Shown here: positions 39,580 to 49,512 of the stretch, one piece after another | How positions within the stretch are numbered: position 1 is the first letter of the stretch | How the letters are laid out: each line of letters begins with the position of its first letter | Source of the DNA: Afifellaceae bacterium | GTDB taxonomy: Bacteria; Pseudomonadota; Alphaproteobacteria; Rhizobiales; Afifellaceae | Direction: 5' to 3' | DNA: 64,000 nucleotides | Assembly (NCBI GenBank): GCA_028284625.1 | Contig: JANQRH010000004.1 | Location: 40,718-104,717, forward strand | The notes under the pieces: generated by a model | Told to the model about the DNA's origin: nothing | Databases searched by the model: none | The model's input: only the letters and a program-made list of their open reading frames with translations | Translations under genes and position numbers: made by a program

Positions 39580-40848
39580 TCAGGTATTCATCGAATCGAA
39601 GAATTCTTCGTTCGTCTTCGTCTGCTTCAGCTTGTCGAGCAGGAACTCGATCGCATCGACGACGCCCATGGACGACAGGATGCGCCGCAGCACGAAGATC
39701 TTCTGAAGGTCGCCCTTGGGAACCAGAAGCTCTTCCTTGCGCGTGCCGGACTTCAAAATGTCCATCGACGGGAAGGTGCGCTTGTCGGCGACCTTACGGT
39801 CGAGCACGATCTCAGAGTTGCCCGTACCCTTGAACTCCTCGAAGATCACCTCGTCCATGCGGCTGCCCGTATCGATCAGCGCCGTGGAGATGATGGTGAG
39901 CGAGCCGCCCTCTTCGATGTTCCGCGCCGCGCCGAAGAACCGCTTCGGTCGCTGCAGCGCATTGGCGTCGACACCGCCGGTCAGCACCTTGCCCGACGAC
40001 GGCACCACCGTGTTGTAGGCACGTCCGAGCCGGGTGATGGAATCGAGCAGGATCACCACGTCGCGTCCGTGCTCCACGAGCCGCTTGGCCTTCTCAATTA
40101 CCATCTCCGCCACCTGAACGTGGCGCACGGCCGGCTCATCGAACGTGGAGGAAATCACCTCCCCGTTCACCGTCCGCTGCATGTCGGTGACCTCTTCCGG
40201 CCGCTCGTCGATCAACAGAACGATCAAATAGCATTCCGGGTGGTTGTGCGTGATGGACGTGGCGATGTTCTGTAAGAGCACGGTCTTGCCGGTACGCGGC
40301 GGCGAAACGATCAGCGCGCGCTGCCCCTTGCCGAGCGGCGTCACCAGATCGATCACCCGCGCCGACGGGTCCTTGCGCTTCGGGTCGTCGGTGACCTCAA
40401 GCGTGAAACGTTCGTCGGGATAAAGCGGCGTCAGATTGTCGAAATGGACCTTGTGCCGCGCCTTGTCGGGATCCTCGAAATTGATCCGATTGACCTTCAG
40501 CAGCGCGAAATAGCGCTCGCCCTCCTTGGGGCTGCGGATTTGCCCTTCGACCGTGTCGCCGGTTCTCAGCGAAAAGCGCCGTATCTGTGACGGCGAGATG
40601 TAGATGTCGTCCGGCCCCGGCAGATAATTGGCGTCCGGTGAGCGCAGAAAGCCGAAGCCGTCCTGCAGCACTTCCACAACGCCTTCGCCGATGATTTCGA
40701 CCTCGTTATCGGCCAGTTTCTTGAGGATGCCGAACATCAACTCCTGCTTGCGCAGCGTGCTGGCGTTCTCAACCTCGTTCTCCTCCGCAAAGCTCAGAAG
40801 CTCTGTGGGAGACTTCAACTTCAACTCTTGAAGCTTAATTTCTTGCAT
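39580..40848 (-). CDS. rho: Transcription termination factor Rho
   Basis: Hexameric RNA helicase that terminates transcripts lacking intrinsic terminators. 422 residues from [20 protein letters not shown]: an N-terminal RNA-binding CSD/OB domain ([20 protein letters not shown]) and the RecA-like ATPase with Walker [11 protein letters not shown], the Q-loop region [13 protein letters not shown] and [13 protein letters not shown]. The frame stays open 26 codons further upstream, but the N-terminus chosen matches the family. Confidence 0.98.
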   Translation of the reverse strand: MQEIKLQELKLKSPTELLSFAEENEVENASTLRKQELMFGILKKLADNEVEIIGEGVVEVLQDGFGFLRSPDANYLPGPDDIYISPSQIRRFSLRTGDTVEGQIRSPKEGERYFALLKVNRINFEDPDKARHKVHFDNLTPLYPDERFTLEVTDDPKRKDPSARVIDLVTPLGKGQRALIVSPPRTGKTVLLQNIATSITHNHPECYLIVLLIDERPEEVTDMQRTVNGEVISSTFDEPAVRHVQVAEMVIEKAKRLVEHGRDVVILLDSITRLGRAYNTVVPSSGKVLTGGVDANALQRPKRFFGAARNIEEGGSLTIISTALIDTGSRMDEVIFEEFKGTGNSEIVLDRKVADKRTFPSMDILKSGTRKEELLVPKGDLQKIFVLRRILSSMGVVDAIEFLLDKLKQTKTNEEFFDSMNT

Positions 40849-41014
40849 GGATTCTTCCCGGTCGGGGAATGATGAAAAAGGCAGGAGAAGCGCTGAGCGC
40901 GATCGCGGATCGTTTTGCCCCGCCATTGCGGCGGGTACGCGTCCTTGCGCGCAAATTCCCGTCAGCGCAAGCCCTTAGATAGCGACCACGCGCGGAACAA
41001 ACAAGCCCATTTCG

Positions 41015-41437
41015 TCAGAACGGTTTAACGACCACGAAGATCACCACGGCGATGAGGAACAGCGTCGGGACTTCGTTGGCGACCCGGTAAAACAGCGCGG
41101 AACGGGTATTGCGATCTTCCGCAAAGAGCCGCACCCAGTGCGCCAGGACCATGTGGTAGCCCGTCATGAAAACCACGCAGGCCATCTTGGCGATGAACCA
41201 GATATCGGTCCACACATTGAAGAGCCAGGCGGCCCAAAGCCCGAAGATCCACGACGCAAGCATCGACGGCGTCCCGATGCCGCGCAGGAGCCGCCGCTCC
41301 ATGACCTTGAAGGTCTCCGACTTGTCCGACCCGACGGCCGCGTCGGCGTGGTAGACCATCAGCCGCGGCAGATAGAGGAGCGCCGCCATCCACGCGATCA
41401 CCGCCAGGACATGCAGCGCCTTTACCCAGAGAATCAA
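41015..41437 (-). CDS. hemJ: Protoporphyrinogen oxidase HemJ
   Basis: Inner-membrane enzyme of about four helices that oxidises protoporphyrinogen IX in haem synthesis, 140 residues. It opens with [20 protein letters not shown], bearing the conserved His and Trp, and has [11 protein letters not shown] and [14 protein letters not shown]. The TTG start overlaps the TGA of hemE (TTGA), with GGGGG just upstream, implying translational coupling with hemE in one haem operon. Confidence 0.94.
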   Translation of the reverse strand: MILWVKALHVLAVIAWMAALLYLPRLMVYHADAAVGSDKSETFKVMERRLLRGIGTPSMLASWIFGLWAAWLFNVWTDIWFIAKMACVVFMTGYHMVLAHWVRLFAEDRNTRSALFYRVANEVPTLFLIAVVIFVVVKPF

Positions 41438-42468
41438 ATCACCCCCCTCGCCCGCACACGTTCCACAACTTGCGCCACATGCGCGATCGGCGCGTCGGGC
41501 GTGATCCCGTGGCCGAAATTGAAGATATGCGCCCTGCCCTCCATCGCCGCCAGAATCGCGTCGATCTCATTGTCGAGCGGTGCTCCGCCGACAATGACGC
41601 GCAGCGGATCGAGATTGCCTTGAAGCGCAGTGGGCTCCGGCACCAGATCGCGCGCCAGCTGCATCGGCAACGTCCAGTCGATCGCCAATGCGTCCGCTCC
41701 GGTCGCTCCCGCATAGCCCCCGATGCGTGCGCCCGCCCCACGCGGAAACGCAATGATCGGCGTATTGGGCGCCACCGCCCTCACCCGCTCGATAATCGCC
41801 TGCACCGGCTGGACGGCCCAGCGCTCAAAGCCCGCCTCGTCTAAAACGCCCGCCCAGCTGTCGAAAATCTTCACGGCGTCGGCACCGGCTTCAATCTGCG
41901 CCAGGAGGTAACGCGCCGAGGCATCGACCAGAATGTCGATCAGCTGCTGCAGCCGGTCCGGCTCCGCCAGCGCCATCCGCCGGGCAGGAACCTGATCGGG
42001 CGTCCCCTCGCCGGCGATCATATAGGTCGCCACCGTCCATGGAGCGCCGCAGAAGCCGATGAGCGCTTTGTCCGCCGGCAATGCCGCTCGCACGCGCCGC
42101 ACCGTCTCGAAGACCGGCGCAAGCGCCTCCTGGACGCCCGACACATTCAGCGCATGGAGATCATCGCCAATCGGACCGAGCACCGGCCCCCGCCCTTCCT
42201 CAAAACGCAGGCTCTGCCCAAGCGCGTGCGGAATGACGAGAATGTCGGAGAAGAGGATCGCCGCATCGAAATCGAACCGCCTTATCGGCTGCAGCGTGAC
42301 CTCCGCCGCAAGCTCCGGCGTGAAGCAGAGGTCCAGGAACGAACCTGCTTCTTTCCGCGTCTCACGATATTCCGGAAGATAGCGCCCAGCCTGGCGCATG
42401 ATCCAAAGCGGTGGTGGCGTCACCGCTTCGCCGGCAAGAACGCGCAAGAGTTTCGGCTGCTCGCTCAC
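41434..42468 (-). CDS. hemE: Uroporphyrinogen decarboxylase
   Basis: Removes four carboxyl groups from uroporphyrinogen III, giving coproporphyrinogen III. 344 residues with the two family signatures: [17 protein letters not shown] near residue 20 and [18 protein letters not shown] near 138. The start is GTG at 42468. It lies directly left of the putative origin, the position it occupies in Caulobacter and several Hyphomicrobiales. Confidence 0.97.
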   Translation of the reverse strand: MSEQPKLLRVLAGEAVTPPPLWIMRQAGRYLPEYRETRKEAGSFLDLCFTPELAAEVTLQPIRRFDFDAAILFSDILVIPHALGQSLRFEEGRGPVLGPIGDDLHALNVSGVQEALAPVFETVRRVRAALPADKALIGFCGAPWTVATYMIAGEGTPDQVPARRMALAEPDRLQQLIDILVDASARYLLAQIEAGADAVKIFDSWAGVLDEAGFERWAVQPVQAIIERVRAVAPNTPIIAFPRGAGARIGGYAGATGADALAIDWTLPMQLARDLVPEPTALQGNLDPLRVIVGGAPLDNEIDAILAAMEGRAHIFNFGHGITPDAPIAHVAQVVERVRARGVI

Positions 42469-42840
42469 CGGCCGATAATCATCCTTACAAGTACTCTAAG
42501 ATTCTGATGTTGTTGTTAGGGGCATGAATTAGAAGGATTTCGCCGCGTCCACAATGCGTCCCCCGACAAGCCCGCACAGAATGCCGCCTCGCGAACAATG
42601 GTGATTTGTGCGCTTCGTGTGAACGCGATGACAAAACCGATTGAACTTCAGCATGTTAGTTAGATAGGCACGGCGTTTGAAGAACGGGTATATCGACTTT
42701 GGGTGGGGAGCATCGGCCCCTGTCGACAATGGGCCGCCCTCCTCCACTGGCACGTCGCTTGTGGATGCAATTGGTCGAAGCGGTATCTTCCTGACCGCGA
42801 TTTTCCGTTAGAGCTTATCTACCCTCGCCCGCTCCACAGG
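42469..42840. other. oriC: Putative chromosomal replication origin (oriC)
   Basis: 372-bp gap between hemE and ppsR, which are transcribed away from each other. Established knowledge places oriC next to hemE in Caulobacter and in Sinorhizobium. Seen here: an AT-rich block 42481-42540 (21 G/C of 60), a GATTC site (GANTC methylation class) inside it, and two degenerate DnaA-box-like sequences, TGTGGATGC (42760-42768, reverse orientation) and TTATCTACC (42815-42823), each two mismatches from TTATCCACA. No perfect DnaA box. The nearby parABS and the divergent gene layout support the call. The same DNA must also carry the hemE and ppsR promoters. Confidence 0.62.
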
Positions 42841-43680
42841 ATGTCAACGCACGTGCCGACACAACGTTACTTTCATCTGCATCTGGTGTCGGACGCCACC
42901 GGCGAAACGCTGATCGCCGTCGGCCGCGCGGCCTCAGCGCAGTACAAGCACACCCATGCCATTGAGCACATCCATTCGCTTGTCCGCACGCAGCCCATGG
43001 TCGAGCAAGCCGTTGCCGAGATCGAGGAATCGCCGGGGATCGTTCTCTATACGCTCGTCGACGCCAAGCTTTCCGCGCTGCTGGAGAACGGCTGCCGCAG
43101 TCTTGGCATTCCTTGCGTTTCGGTTCTGGAACCGGTGCTCGGCGCCTTTCAGTCCTATCTCGGCACCCGCTCCACCGGACGCATCGGAGCGCAATATGTG
43201 CTGAACGCCGATTACTTCCGGCGGATGGATGCGCTGAACTTCACGCTGGAGCATGACGACGGCCAGAACTTCGAAGGCCTCGACAAAGCTGACGTCATCC
43301 TTGTCGGCGTCAGCCGGACATCGAAAACGCCAACGGCGATCTATCTCGCCAATCGCGGCATCAAGGCGGCCAACTTTCCGCTGGTGCAAGGCGCGCCGAT
43401 TCCCGACGAGCTGACAGCGGCGAAGAACCCGCTCGTCGTCGGACTGATCGCCAGCCCGGATCGCATCGTTCAGATTCGCCAGCATCGCGTGCTGACCATG
43501 AAGTCGGACGAGCTGACCGATTCCTACGTCGACCGCAAAATGGTGAGCGAAGAAGTGAACTGGAGCCGTCGGCTCTGCGCGCGGCAAGGCTGGCCGGTGA
43601 TTGACGTGACGCGGCGGTCGATCGAGGAAACCGCAGCGGCGATCGTTGCGCTTTATGCGGCGCGTAAGGCGGAGCAATGA
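42841..43680 (+). CDS. Pyruvate, phosphate dikinase/PEP synthase regulatory protein (DUF299)
   Basis: Bifunctional kinase/pyrophosphorylase family (PpsR/PDRP) that inactivates and reactivates pyruvate phosphate dikinase or PEP synthase by threonine phosphorylation. 279 residues: [20 protein letters not shown] at the start, a P-loop in [20 protein letters not shown], and [20 protein letters not shown] near the end. The frame is open 46 codons upstream into the origin gap, but homologues begin at this ATG. It overlaps maf by four bases. Confidence 0.94.
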   Translation: MSTHVPTQRYFHLHLVSDATGETLIAVGRAASAQYKHTHAIEHIHSLVRTQPMVEQAVAEIEESPGIVLYTLVDAKLSALLENGCRSLGIPCVSVLEPVLGAFQSYLGTRSTGRIGAQYVLNADYFRRMDALNFTLEHDDGQNFEGLDKADVILVGVSRTSKTPTAIYLANRGIKAANFPLVQGAPIPDELTAAKNPLVVGLIASPDRIVQIRQHRVLTMKSDELTDSYVDRKMVSEEVNWSRRLCARQGWPVIDVTRRSIEETAAAIVALYAARKAEQ

Positions 43681-44261
43681 TCGTCCTTGCCTCCGCCAGC
43701 CGGGCTCGCCAGGCGCTGCTGACCCAGGCCGGCATCGCCTATGAGGCGGTGCCGGCGAAGATCGATGAACGCGCGGCGGAGAAGCCGCTTCTGGAGGCTG
43801 GCGCGCCGCCGGAGGACCTCGCTTTGGCGCTGGCGATGGCCAAGGCAACGAGCGTCGGCGAACATCGCGCCGAGCTTATCATCGGGGCCGATCAGATCCT
43901 GGCGTTTGAGGGCGAGCGCCTCGTCAAACCGGCGGATATGGACGAAGCGCGCGCGCAGCTCCTGCGTCTCTCCGGCAAGACGCATACCTTGCACAGCGCG
44001 GTTGCAGCCGTGCGCGCCGGCGAGATCGTCTGGCAATATTCCGAAGCGGCACATCTCACCATGCGCCCCCTCACCCCGGCCTTCATCGGACGTTATCTCG
44101 CCGCAACGGGACCCGAGGCGTTGGAAAGCGTCGGCGCCTATCAGCTGGAAGGCCGCGGCATTCAGCTTTTCGACAAGATCGACGGCGACTATTTTGCGAT
44201 CCTCGGATTGCCGCTGTTGCCGCTGCTTGCCTTCCTGCGCAGCCAGGGCGTCATCGAATGA
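43677..44261 (+). CDS. maf: Maf-like nucleotide pyrophosphatase
   Basis: House-cleaning enzyme that hydrolyses modified or canonical nucleoside triphosphates, 194 residues. It begins [19 protein letters not shown] (the SxSxxR substrate loop) and has [13 protein letters not shown] and [24 protein letters not shown] overlaps on both sides, with ppsR and aroE, show a compact operon running away from the origin. The exact substrate class cannot be told. Confidence 0.95.
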   Translation: MIVLASASRARQALLTQAGIAYEAVPAKIDERAAEKPLLEAGAPPEDLALALAMAKATSVGEHRAELIIGADQILAFEGERLVKPADMDEARAQLLRLSGKTHTLHSAVAAVRAGEIVWQYSEAAHLTMRPLTPAFIGRYLAATGPEALESVGAYQLEGRGIQLFDKIDGDYFAILGLPLLPLLAFLRSQGVIE

Positions 44262-45088
44262 ACACCGCCCGCGCCTTTGTCGTCGGCTGGCCGATCGAGC
44301 ATTCGCGTTCGCCTTTGATCCATCGGCACTGGCTCAAGCGTCATGGCATTGACGGCGACTATTGCGCCGAGGCCGTTCCGCCCGATGACGCCGAGAGCTT
44401 CTTTCGGTCTTTCGGTGAACAGGGCTATTGCGGCGGCAACGTCACGCTTCCGCACAAGGAAGCCGCTTTCCGTGCGTGTCGGATGCTGACGCCAGTTGCC
44501 AAGCGGCTCGGCGCCGCGAACACGCTGTGGCTTGAGGGCGCAACACTACACGGCGACAATACCGACGCTTACGGCTTCACGGCTAACCTTGACGAGAACG
44601 TCAAGGGCTGGCGGGGCGGCGCGACCGCCCTGGTGCTCGGCGCGGGCGGTGCGGCGCGCGCTGTTCTCTTTGCGCTGATGGAAGCTGGCTACAAATCGAT
44701 CGCGCTGCTCAACCGATCGCCGGAGCGAGCAACCGCCCTCGCCTCTCATTTCGGCGCACCGGTCGATCCCGGTGGTCTCGACGCGGTCGCGGACGTCCTG
44801 CCAACGGCCGACATCATCATCAATACGACGTCGGCCGGCTTGCATGGCGATGCGGAGCTTTCCATCGACTGGCACATGGCCCGGCCGGGAGCGATCGCGA
44901 CCGATCTCGTCTACGTGCCGCTGGTCACGCCGTTCCTCGCGGCCGCCGCCGAGCATGGTCTGACCATTGTCGATGGCCTCGGCATGCTCCTGCATCAGGC
45001 CGTGCCGGGCTTTGAGCGCTGGTTCGGCGTGCGGCCTGAGGTCGACGCGGAGCTCCGCGCCATCGTCGTCGCCGACCTGGCGGAGTGA
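44258..45088 (+). CDS. aroE: Shikimate dehydrogenase (NADP+)
   Basis: Reduces 3-dehydroshikimate in aromatic amino-acid synthesis, 276 residues. The substrate domain begins VVGWPIEHSRSPLIHRHW-like (FVVGWPIEHSRSPLIH) and has NVTLPHKEAAFR with the catalytic lysine; NTDAYGF follows, then the NADP domain with GAGGAARAVLFAL. The ending GLGMLLHQAVPGFERWFG is typical. Confidence 0.97.
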   Translation: MNTARAFVVGWPIEHSRSPLIHRHWLKRHGIDGDYCAEAVPPDDAESFFRSFGEQGYCGGNVTLPHKEAAFRACRMLTPVAKRLGAANTLWLEGATLHGDNTDAYGFTANLDENVKGWRGGATALVLGAGGAARAVLFALMEAGYKSIALLNRSPERATALASHFGAPVDPGGLDAVADVLPTADIIINTTSAGLHGDAELSIDWHMARPGAIATDLVYVPLVTPFLAAAAEHGLTIVDGLGMLLHQAVPGFERWFGVRPEVDAELRAIVVADLAE

Positions 45089-45091
45089 ACG

Positions 45092-45679
45092 ATGCGCGTG
45101 ATCGGGCTGACCGGCTCCATCGGCATGGGCAAGACGACCACCGCGGCGATGTTCGCCGAACGCGGCGTGCCCGTGCACGATGCCGACGCGGCCGTGCATC
45201 GGCTCTATGCCGGCGAGGCAGCGCCAGCATTGGAAGCGGCGTTCCCGGGTGTGGCGGTTGACGGTGTTGTCGACCGCGCGCGTCTCGCTGAACGCGTCGT
45301 CGGCGACTCCGATGCGCTGGCGCGGCTTGAGGCGATCGTCCATCCGCTTGTGCGAAAGAGCGAGGATGCCTTCGTCAGTGAGATGCGTGCCGGGGGTCAT
45401 CGCATCGTGCTCGTCGATGTGCCGTTACTGTTTGAGGCCGGCGGATCAGAGCGCGTCGACGTGATCGTCGTGGTCACGGCCGACGCGGAGATCCAGCGCG
45501 CCCGGGTCATGGCGCGTACGGGCATGACGGAAGAGAAATTCGCATCGCTTCTGGCGCGTCAGGCGCCGGATCACGACAAGCGCAGGCGCGCGCATTTCCT
45601 GGTCGATTCCGGCCACGGCCTTGATGCCGCGCGCCGTGATGTCGAGGCCATATTGTACGCGCTTGCGATGACACGCTGA
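45092..45679 (+). CDS. coaE: Dephospho-CoA kinase
   Basis: Final enzyme of coenzyme A synthesis, phosphorylating the 3'-hydroxyl of dephospho-CoA. 195 residues with P-loop [34 protein letters not shown], and [20 protein letters not shown]. It starts three bases after the aroE stop. Confidence 0.97.
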   Translation: MRVIGLTGSIGMGKTTTAAMFAERGVPVHDADAAVHRLYAGEAAPALEAAFPGVAVDGVVDRARLAERVVGDSDALARLEAIVHPLVRKSEDAFVSEMRAGGHRIVLVDVPLLFEAGGSERVDVIVVVTADAEIQRARVMARTGMTEEKFASLLARQAPDHDKRRRAHFLVDSGHGLDAARRDVEAILYALAMTR

Positions 45680-45740
45680 CTGTCCCCAGGCGCCGCGCCG
45701 GGGCGCTTGCATTGGGTGCCGAACGCGCACAAAAAGCGCC

Positions 45741-46451
45741 ATGCGTGAAATCGTCATCGACACAGAAACCACCGGGCTTGATTGCAACAATGGCGACCGG
45801 GTCATTGAGGTCGGCTGCGTGGAGCTTCTCAATCACATCTCCACCGGCCGCACATTTCACAAATACATCAATCCGGGTCGTGCCGTGGCCGCCGATGCTG
45901 TCAATGTCCACGGTCTGACCGATGCGTTCCTGCGTGACCAGCCATCATTCGAAACCATCGCCGACGAGTTGATCGCGTTCCTCGGCGACAGCGTTCTGGT
46001 GGCGCACAATGCCGGGTTCGATCGCGACTTCATCAATATGGAGCTCGACCTCTGCGGTCGTGCGCCGATCGAGGCCGACCGGTTTGTCGACACGCTTCTT
46101 TTGGCGCGGCGCCGTCACCCGAACGGTCCCAACAATCTTGATGCGCTTTGCGCGCGCTATGGCATCGACAACAGTGCGCGCACCAAGCACGGCGCGCTTC
46201 TTGATTCAGAGATCCTCGCCGAAGTCTATCTGGAGCTGATCGGCGGACGCCAGGCGACGCTGGAGCTGGCGTCGATCGGTTCCGTAAGCGCAGGCGTGGC
46301 AACGATCGGGGAGGCGGGGGCGCGCCCGCGTCCGCTGGCACCGCGGCTGACGCCTGAGGATGTCGCGGCGCATGAGACATTCCTGGGCGAGCTCGGCTCC
46401 GACCCGCTTTGGAACCGCTATCGCGGGCAAGGCGAAGCGGGCGCGCCCTAG
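45741..46451 (+). CDS. dnaQ: DNA polymerase III subunit epsilon
   Basis: Proofreading 3'-5' exonuclease of the replicative polymerase, 236 residues. DEDDh motifs are complete: EIVIDTETTGLD (ExoI, Asp and Glu), HNAGFDRDFINMEL (ExoII) and the ExoIII histidine with aspartate in KHGALLDSEIL. The C-terminus (DPLWNRYRG) is the usual alphaproteobacterial tail that contacts the polymerase. The gap to coaE is 61 bp and contains a small GC-rich inverted repeat. Confidence 0.97.
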   Translation: MREIVIDTETTGLDCNNGDRVIEVGCVELLNHISTGRTFHKYINPGRAVAADAVNVHGLTDAFLRDQPSFETIADELIAFLGDSVLVAHNAGFDRDFINMELDLCGRAPIEADRFVDTLLLARRRHPNGPNNLDALCARYGIDNSARTKHGALLDSEILAEVYLELIGGRQATLELASIGSVSAGVATIGEAGARPRPLAPRLTPEDVAAHETFLGELGSDPLWNRYRGQGEAGAP

Positions 46452-46497
46452 GGCGAACTCTGAGAAGATTGCCGCGGGAGCGGTTTTCGTTCGGCCG

Positions 46498-47013
46498 TCA
46501 GGCCTGCTGCGGGCTGGCGGCGGGCTGCTGCACGTTCGCCTGCGCGACGCGTTGGCGGTAAAGCGCGGCGAAATCCACCGGGTCGATCATCAGCGGCGGG
46601 AAGCCGCCCTGACGGGTCGCGTCGGCGACGATCTGCCGCGCGAAGGGGAAGAGTAGGCGAGGGCACTCAATCAGCAGGATGGGCTGGGTGTGCTCTTTCG
46701 GCACGTTTTGGACTTGAAACACCCCGGCATAGGTCACCTCGACGATGAACAGCGTGTCGTTGCCGCGCGTCGCCTTGGCCTCAAGCCTCAGCTCAACCTC
46801 GACCTCTGTTTCAGAATGCGGCTTGGCATTGACGTTGACGTTAACGTCGAGCTTGGGCGCCTTGTCGGTCGGCCGCATGGAATGCGGAGCGCCAGGGTTC
46901 TCGAAGGAGAGGTCCTTGATGTACTGGCCAAGGACGTGGATTCCAGGCTGCTGCTGTGCGGTTTGAGACCCCGCCGGCGCGGCGTCCCCGCCATTGTTGC
47001 TTGTTTCAGCCAT
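46498..47013 (-). CDS. secB: Protein-export chaperone SecB
   Basis: Tetrameric cytosolic chaperone that keeps preproteins unfolded and hands them to SecA. 171 residues; [20 protein letters not shown] is the diagnostic start of the fold, and [20 protein letters not shown] with [20 protein letters not shown] follows. The N-terminal 22 residues are a low-complexity, Ala/Gln/Gly-rich tail. Convergent with dnaQ and followed upstream by fxsA on the same strand. Confidence 0.96.
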   Translation of the reverse strand: MAETSNNGGDAAPAGSQTAQQQPGIHVLGQYIKDLSFENPGAPHSMRPTDKAPKLDVNVNVNAKPHSETEVEVELRLEAKATRGNDTLFIVEVTYAGVFQVQNVPKEHTQPILLIECPRLLFPFARQIVADATRQGGFPPLMIDPVDFAALYRQRVAQANVQQPAASPQQA

Positions 47014-47067
47014 ACGATGTGCGCCCCTATTGTTCGCCGCCCGCCTAGCACGGAGAGAACGAACAAT

Positions 47068-47550
47068 CTACGCCCCCGACTCGCGGTCTTGCCGCCAGGG
47101 GCTGTCGGGTCGTGGCGGTGCGTCATATTCGCTCTGATCGAGCTCCACGACAGGCCCGGATGCCGGTCGGGGTCGGGATTGCGTCGTCTTGGTGGTGACC
47201 GGCACGCGCCGCCGCACCCAGTCCGATAACGCGCCGCGCACCTGGGGCACGAAGAGGAGCACACCGATCAGATCGGTCAGGAAGCCCGGCAAGATGATCA
47301 GAAGCGCCGCCGCGGCAAGCGCAGCACCTTGCGCGAGTTGTCGCGTGGGCGGCCGCCCGGCCTCCATTTCCGCCCGCGCCCGCGACAGCGCCGCCACGCC
47401 ATGCCAACGCAGGAGCAGCACACCGGCGATCATGCCGAAAAGCACCAGGCCCAGCGTGGCCAGCACGCCGATGGCGCCGCCGACCATGATGAACAGTGCG
47501 ATCTCCGCCAGGACGAAGAGGAGAAAGACGAGCGAGAATGGAATACGCAT
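47068..47550 (-). CDS. fxsA: FxsA family membrane protein
   Basis: Small inner-membrane protein, 160 residues, of the FxsA family; the E. coli member relieves phage T7 exclusion when overproduced, but its ordinary job is unclear. Four hydrophobic segments are visible (SLVFLLFVLAEIALFIMVGG; LATLGLVLFGMIAGVLLL; AALAAAALLIILPGFLTDLI), with the typical PGFLTDLIGVLLFVPQVR. The chosen ATG gives the family start; the longer frame adds an unlikely soluble leader. Confidence 0.92.
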   Translation of the reverse strand: MRIPFSLVFLLFVLAEIALFIMVGGAIGVLATLGLVLFGMIAGVLLLRWHGVAALSRARAEMEAGRPPTRQLAQGAALAAAALLIILPGFLTDLIGVLLFVPQVRGALSDWVRRRVPVTTKTTQSRPRPASGPVVELDQSEYDAPPRPDSPWRQDRESGA

Positions 47551-47718
47551 GGTTGCTCCTGTGGCCCGTGATATGGGGCGGTGGGCTGAGACTGCAACGT
47601 AATTCCCGCTAAGGATTCGGCATGCCATCCCTGGACTTACCGCAAAAGCTGCTTACATTGCCCGGTGTAAGGCGCCGCCAAGGCTCGGCGCCTCCGGAAC
47701 TGCGAGCCGATTCAAGGC

Positions 47719-48417
47719 ATGAGCGGGTTTTTTGACGTCTATTCCATCATTTTTCTGATCATTGCGGTCGTCATATTCATGCGGCTTGGCAGCGTGCTCG
47801 GCCGTCGTACCGGCAATGAGCCGTCTCCGTTTGACCCTAACGTCAAGCCGCCGGCGGGTGCCCGCAATGACAATGTCGTGTCCCTGCCGCCGCGCGAGCA
47901 TGGGTCCGCGACGTCGGCCGATTCCGTCGACTTGGAGCCGCTGGCGAAATACGCCACGCCGGGCTCGCCCGCGCATGACGGGCTAGTGGCGCTGTCAAAG
48001 GCGGCGCCGGACTTTGAGCCGGAGCACTTTTTGGCTGGCGCCCGCGTCGCCTACGAAATGATTGTCACGGCTTTCGCGCAAGGCGACCGTGCCTCCTTGA
48101 AGAGTTTGCTGGCGAACGACGTGTACGAGGGCTTTGTGTCCGCTATCACCGAGCGTGAGGGCAGGGGAGAGACCACCGAGCTGACCTTTGTCGGCATCGA
48201 GGAATCGAAGATCACGGCCGCCGGCCTGGAAGGTCGCTCCGCGCACGTCTCTGTGCGTTTCGTCGCCGAGCTGATCAACTGCACTCGCGACAAAGAGGGC
48301 AGGGTGATTGAGGGCGATCCCACCGACGTCCAGACCATACGCGACGCGTGGACTTTCGCTCGCGACCTCGGCTCCCGCGACCCGAACTGGAAGCTCGTCG
48401 CCACCGAGGCGGTCTGA
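47719..48417 (+). CDS. Tim44-like domain protein (TimA type)
   Basis: 232-residue membrane-anchored protein with one N-terminal helix (VYSIIFLIIAVVIFMRLG), a proline-rich linker, and a C-terminal Tim44/NTF2-like domain (FLAGARVAYEMIVTAFAQGD, WTFARDLGSRDPNWKLVAT). In mitochondria Tim44 tethers Hsp70 to the import channel; the bacterial role is unsettled. First of the Tim44-mltA-smr operon, divergent from fxsA. Confidence 0.93.
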   Translation: MSGFFDVYSIIFLIIAVVIFMRLGSVLGRRTGNEPSPFDPNVKPPAGARNDNVVSLPPREHGSATSADSVDLEPLAKYATPGSPAHDGLVALSKAAPDFEPEHFLAGARVAYEMIVTAFAQGDRASLKSLLANDVYEGFVSAITEREGRGETTELTFVGIEESKITAAGLEGRSAHVSVRFVAELINCTRDKEGRVIEGDPTDVQTIRDAWTFARDLGSRDPNWKLVATEAV

Positions 48418-48432
48418 CGCTAAGCCTTCAGC

Positions 48433-49512
48433 GTGATTCTTCGCGCGACATCTTTCTCTGAGATTGCCGGTTGGACCGACGACGCGCATGAGGCGGCGCT
48501 CGATGCGTTCCTGGCCGGCGCCAGCTATTTCGAGAAGACCCCGCCGAAGACACGCGAACTTGGTGTCGAGGGCGTTGCACTCAGTGAAGCTGTGCGCGCC
48601 GCCTGTCGTCTGAGGGAGGGTGGACGCGATACAGCACGCGCGTTCTTTGAGCGCCATTTCGTCCCGCATCGCATCGATAGCGATGTCGCCGGCTTTGTCA
48701 CCGGATATTACGAGCCGGAAGTCGCAGCGAGCCAGACGCGAACCGATACCTTCAATGTTCCGCTCTACCGCCGACCGGACGACCTGATCCAGATTGCCGC
48801 GTCGGCGCGGCCGGCCAACTGGGATCCGGAGATGGAGTTCGGACGCCGCCATGAAGGTCGCATCGTCGCCTATCACGATCGTGCGGCCATAGAATCCGGC
48901 GCACTCGCGGGCCGCAACCTTGAGCTCGCGTGGCTCGCCGATCCAGTCGACGCGTTCTTCATTCATGTGCAGGGCTCCGCGCGTCTGCGGCTTCAAGACG
49001 GCCGTACCCTGCGCGTCGGCTTCGACGGCAAATCCGGCCATGCCTACACGTCGATCGGACGGCTGGCGGTGGAGCGCAATCTCCTTCCGAAAGACACCGC
49101 CGATAAGGACGGGCTGGAAGCCTGGCTGAAAACGCATCCGGCGGAGGCGAGGAGGCTGATGCAGGAAAACCGCTCCTTCATCTTCTTCAGGCAAACCGAA
49201 GCCGACGCAGCCGATGGTCCGATCGGGGCCGCCGGTATTCCGCTTTGTCCTGGCCGTTCGCTTGCAATTGACCGCATGCTTCACACCTTCCACACGCCGA
49301 TCTGGGTTGAGGCCGCGGACCTGGCGATAGACCAAGCGGGAGAGCCGTTCCGCCGGCTCATGGTCGCCCACGACACGGGATCGGCCATTGTCGGACCGGA
49401 GCGCGGCGACATCTTTGTCGGCTCAGGGCAAGCGGCGGGGTCGGTCGCCGGCACCATTCGGCACGCCGCGACCATGACGGTTTTGGTGCCGAAAGCGGCG
49501 GCCGCAGTATGA
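48433..49512 (+). CDS. Membrane-bound lytic murein transglycosylase A (MltA-type)
   Basis: Cleaves glycan strands of peptidoglycan, forming 1,6-anhydromuramic ends. 359 residues; FVTGYYEPEVAASQTR opens the MltA domain, and the 3D domain follows with the aspartates in RLMVAHDTGSAIVGPERGDI. No signal peptide or lipobox is visible from the GTG start, and an in-frame stop lies four codons upstream, so no longer form is possible. How it reaches the periplasm is open. The GTG start is 15 bp after the Tim44-like stop. Confidence 0.92.
   Translation: MILRATSFSEIAGWTDDAHEAALDAFLAGASYFEKTPPKTRELGVEGVALSEAVRAACRLREGGRDTARAFFERHFVPHRIDSDVAGFVTGYYEPEVAASQTRTDTFNVPLYRRPDDLIQIAASARPANWDPEMEFGRRHEGRIVAYHDRAAIESGALAGRNLELAWLADPVDAFFIHVQGSARLRLQDGRTLRVGFDGKSGHAYTSIGRLAVERNLLPKDTADKDGLEAWLKTHPAEARRLMQENRSFIFFRQTEADAADGPIGAAGIPLCPGRSLAIDRMLHTFHTPIWVEAADLAIDQAGEPFRRLMVAHDTGSAIVGPERGDIFVGSGQAAGSVAGTIRHAATMTVLVPKAAAAV

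Noticed and set aside
47995..49371. 458-codon minus-strand ORF
   Set aside because: Antisense to the Tim44-like and mltA genes, both of which have clear family motifs.
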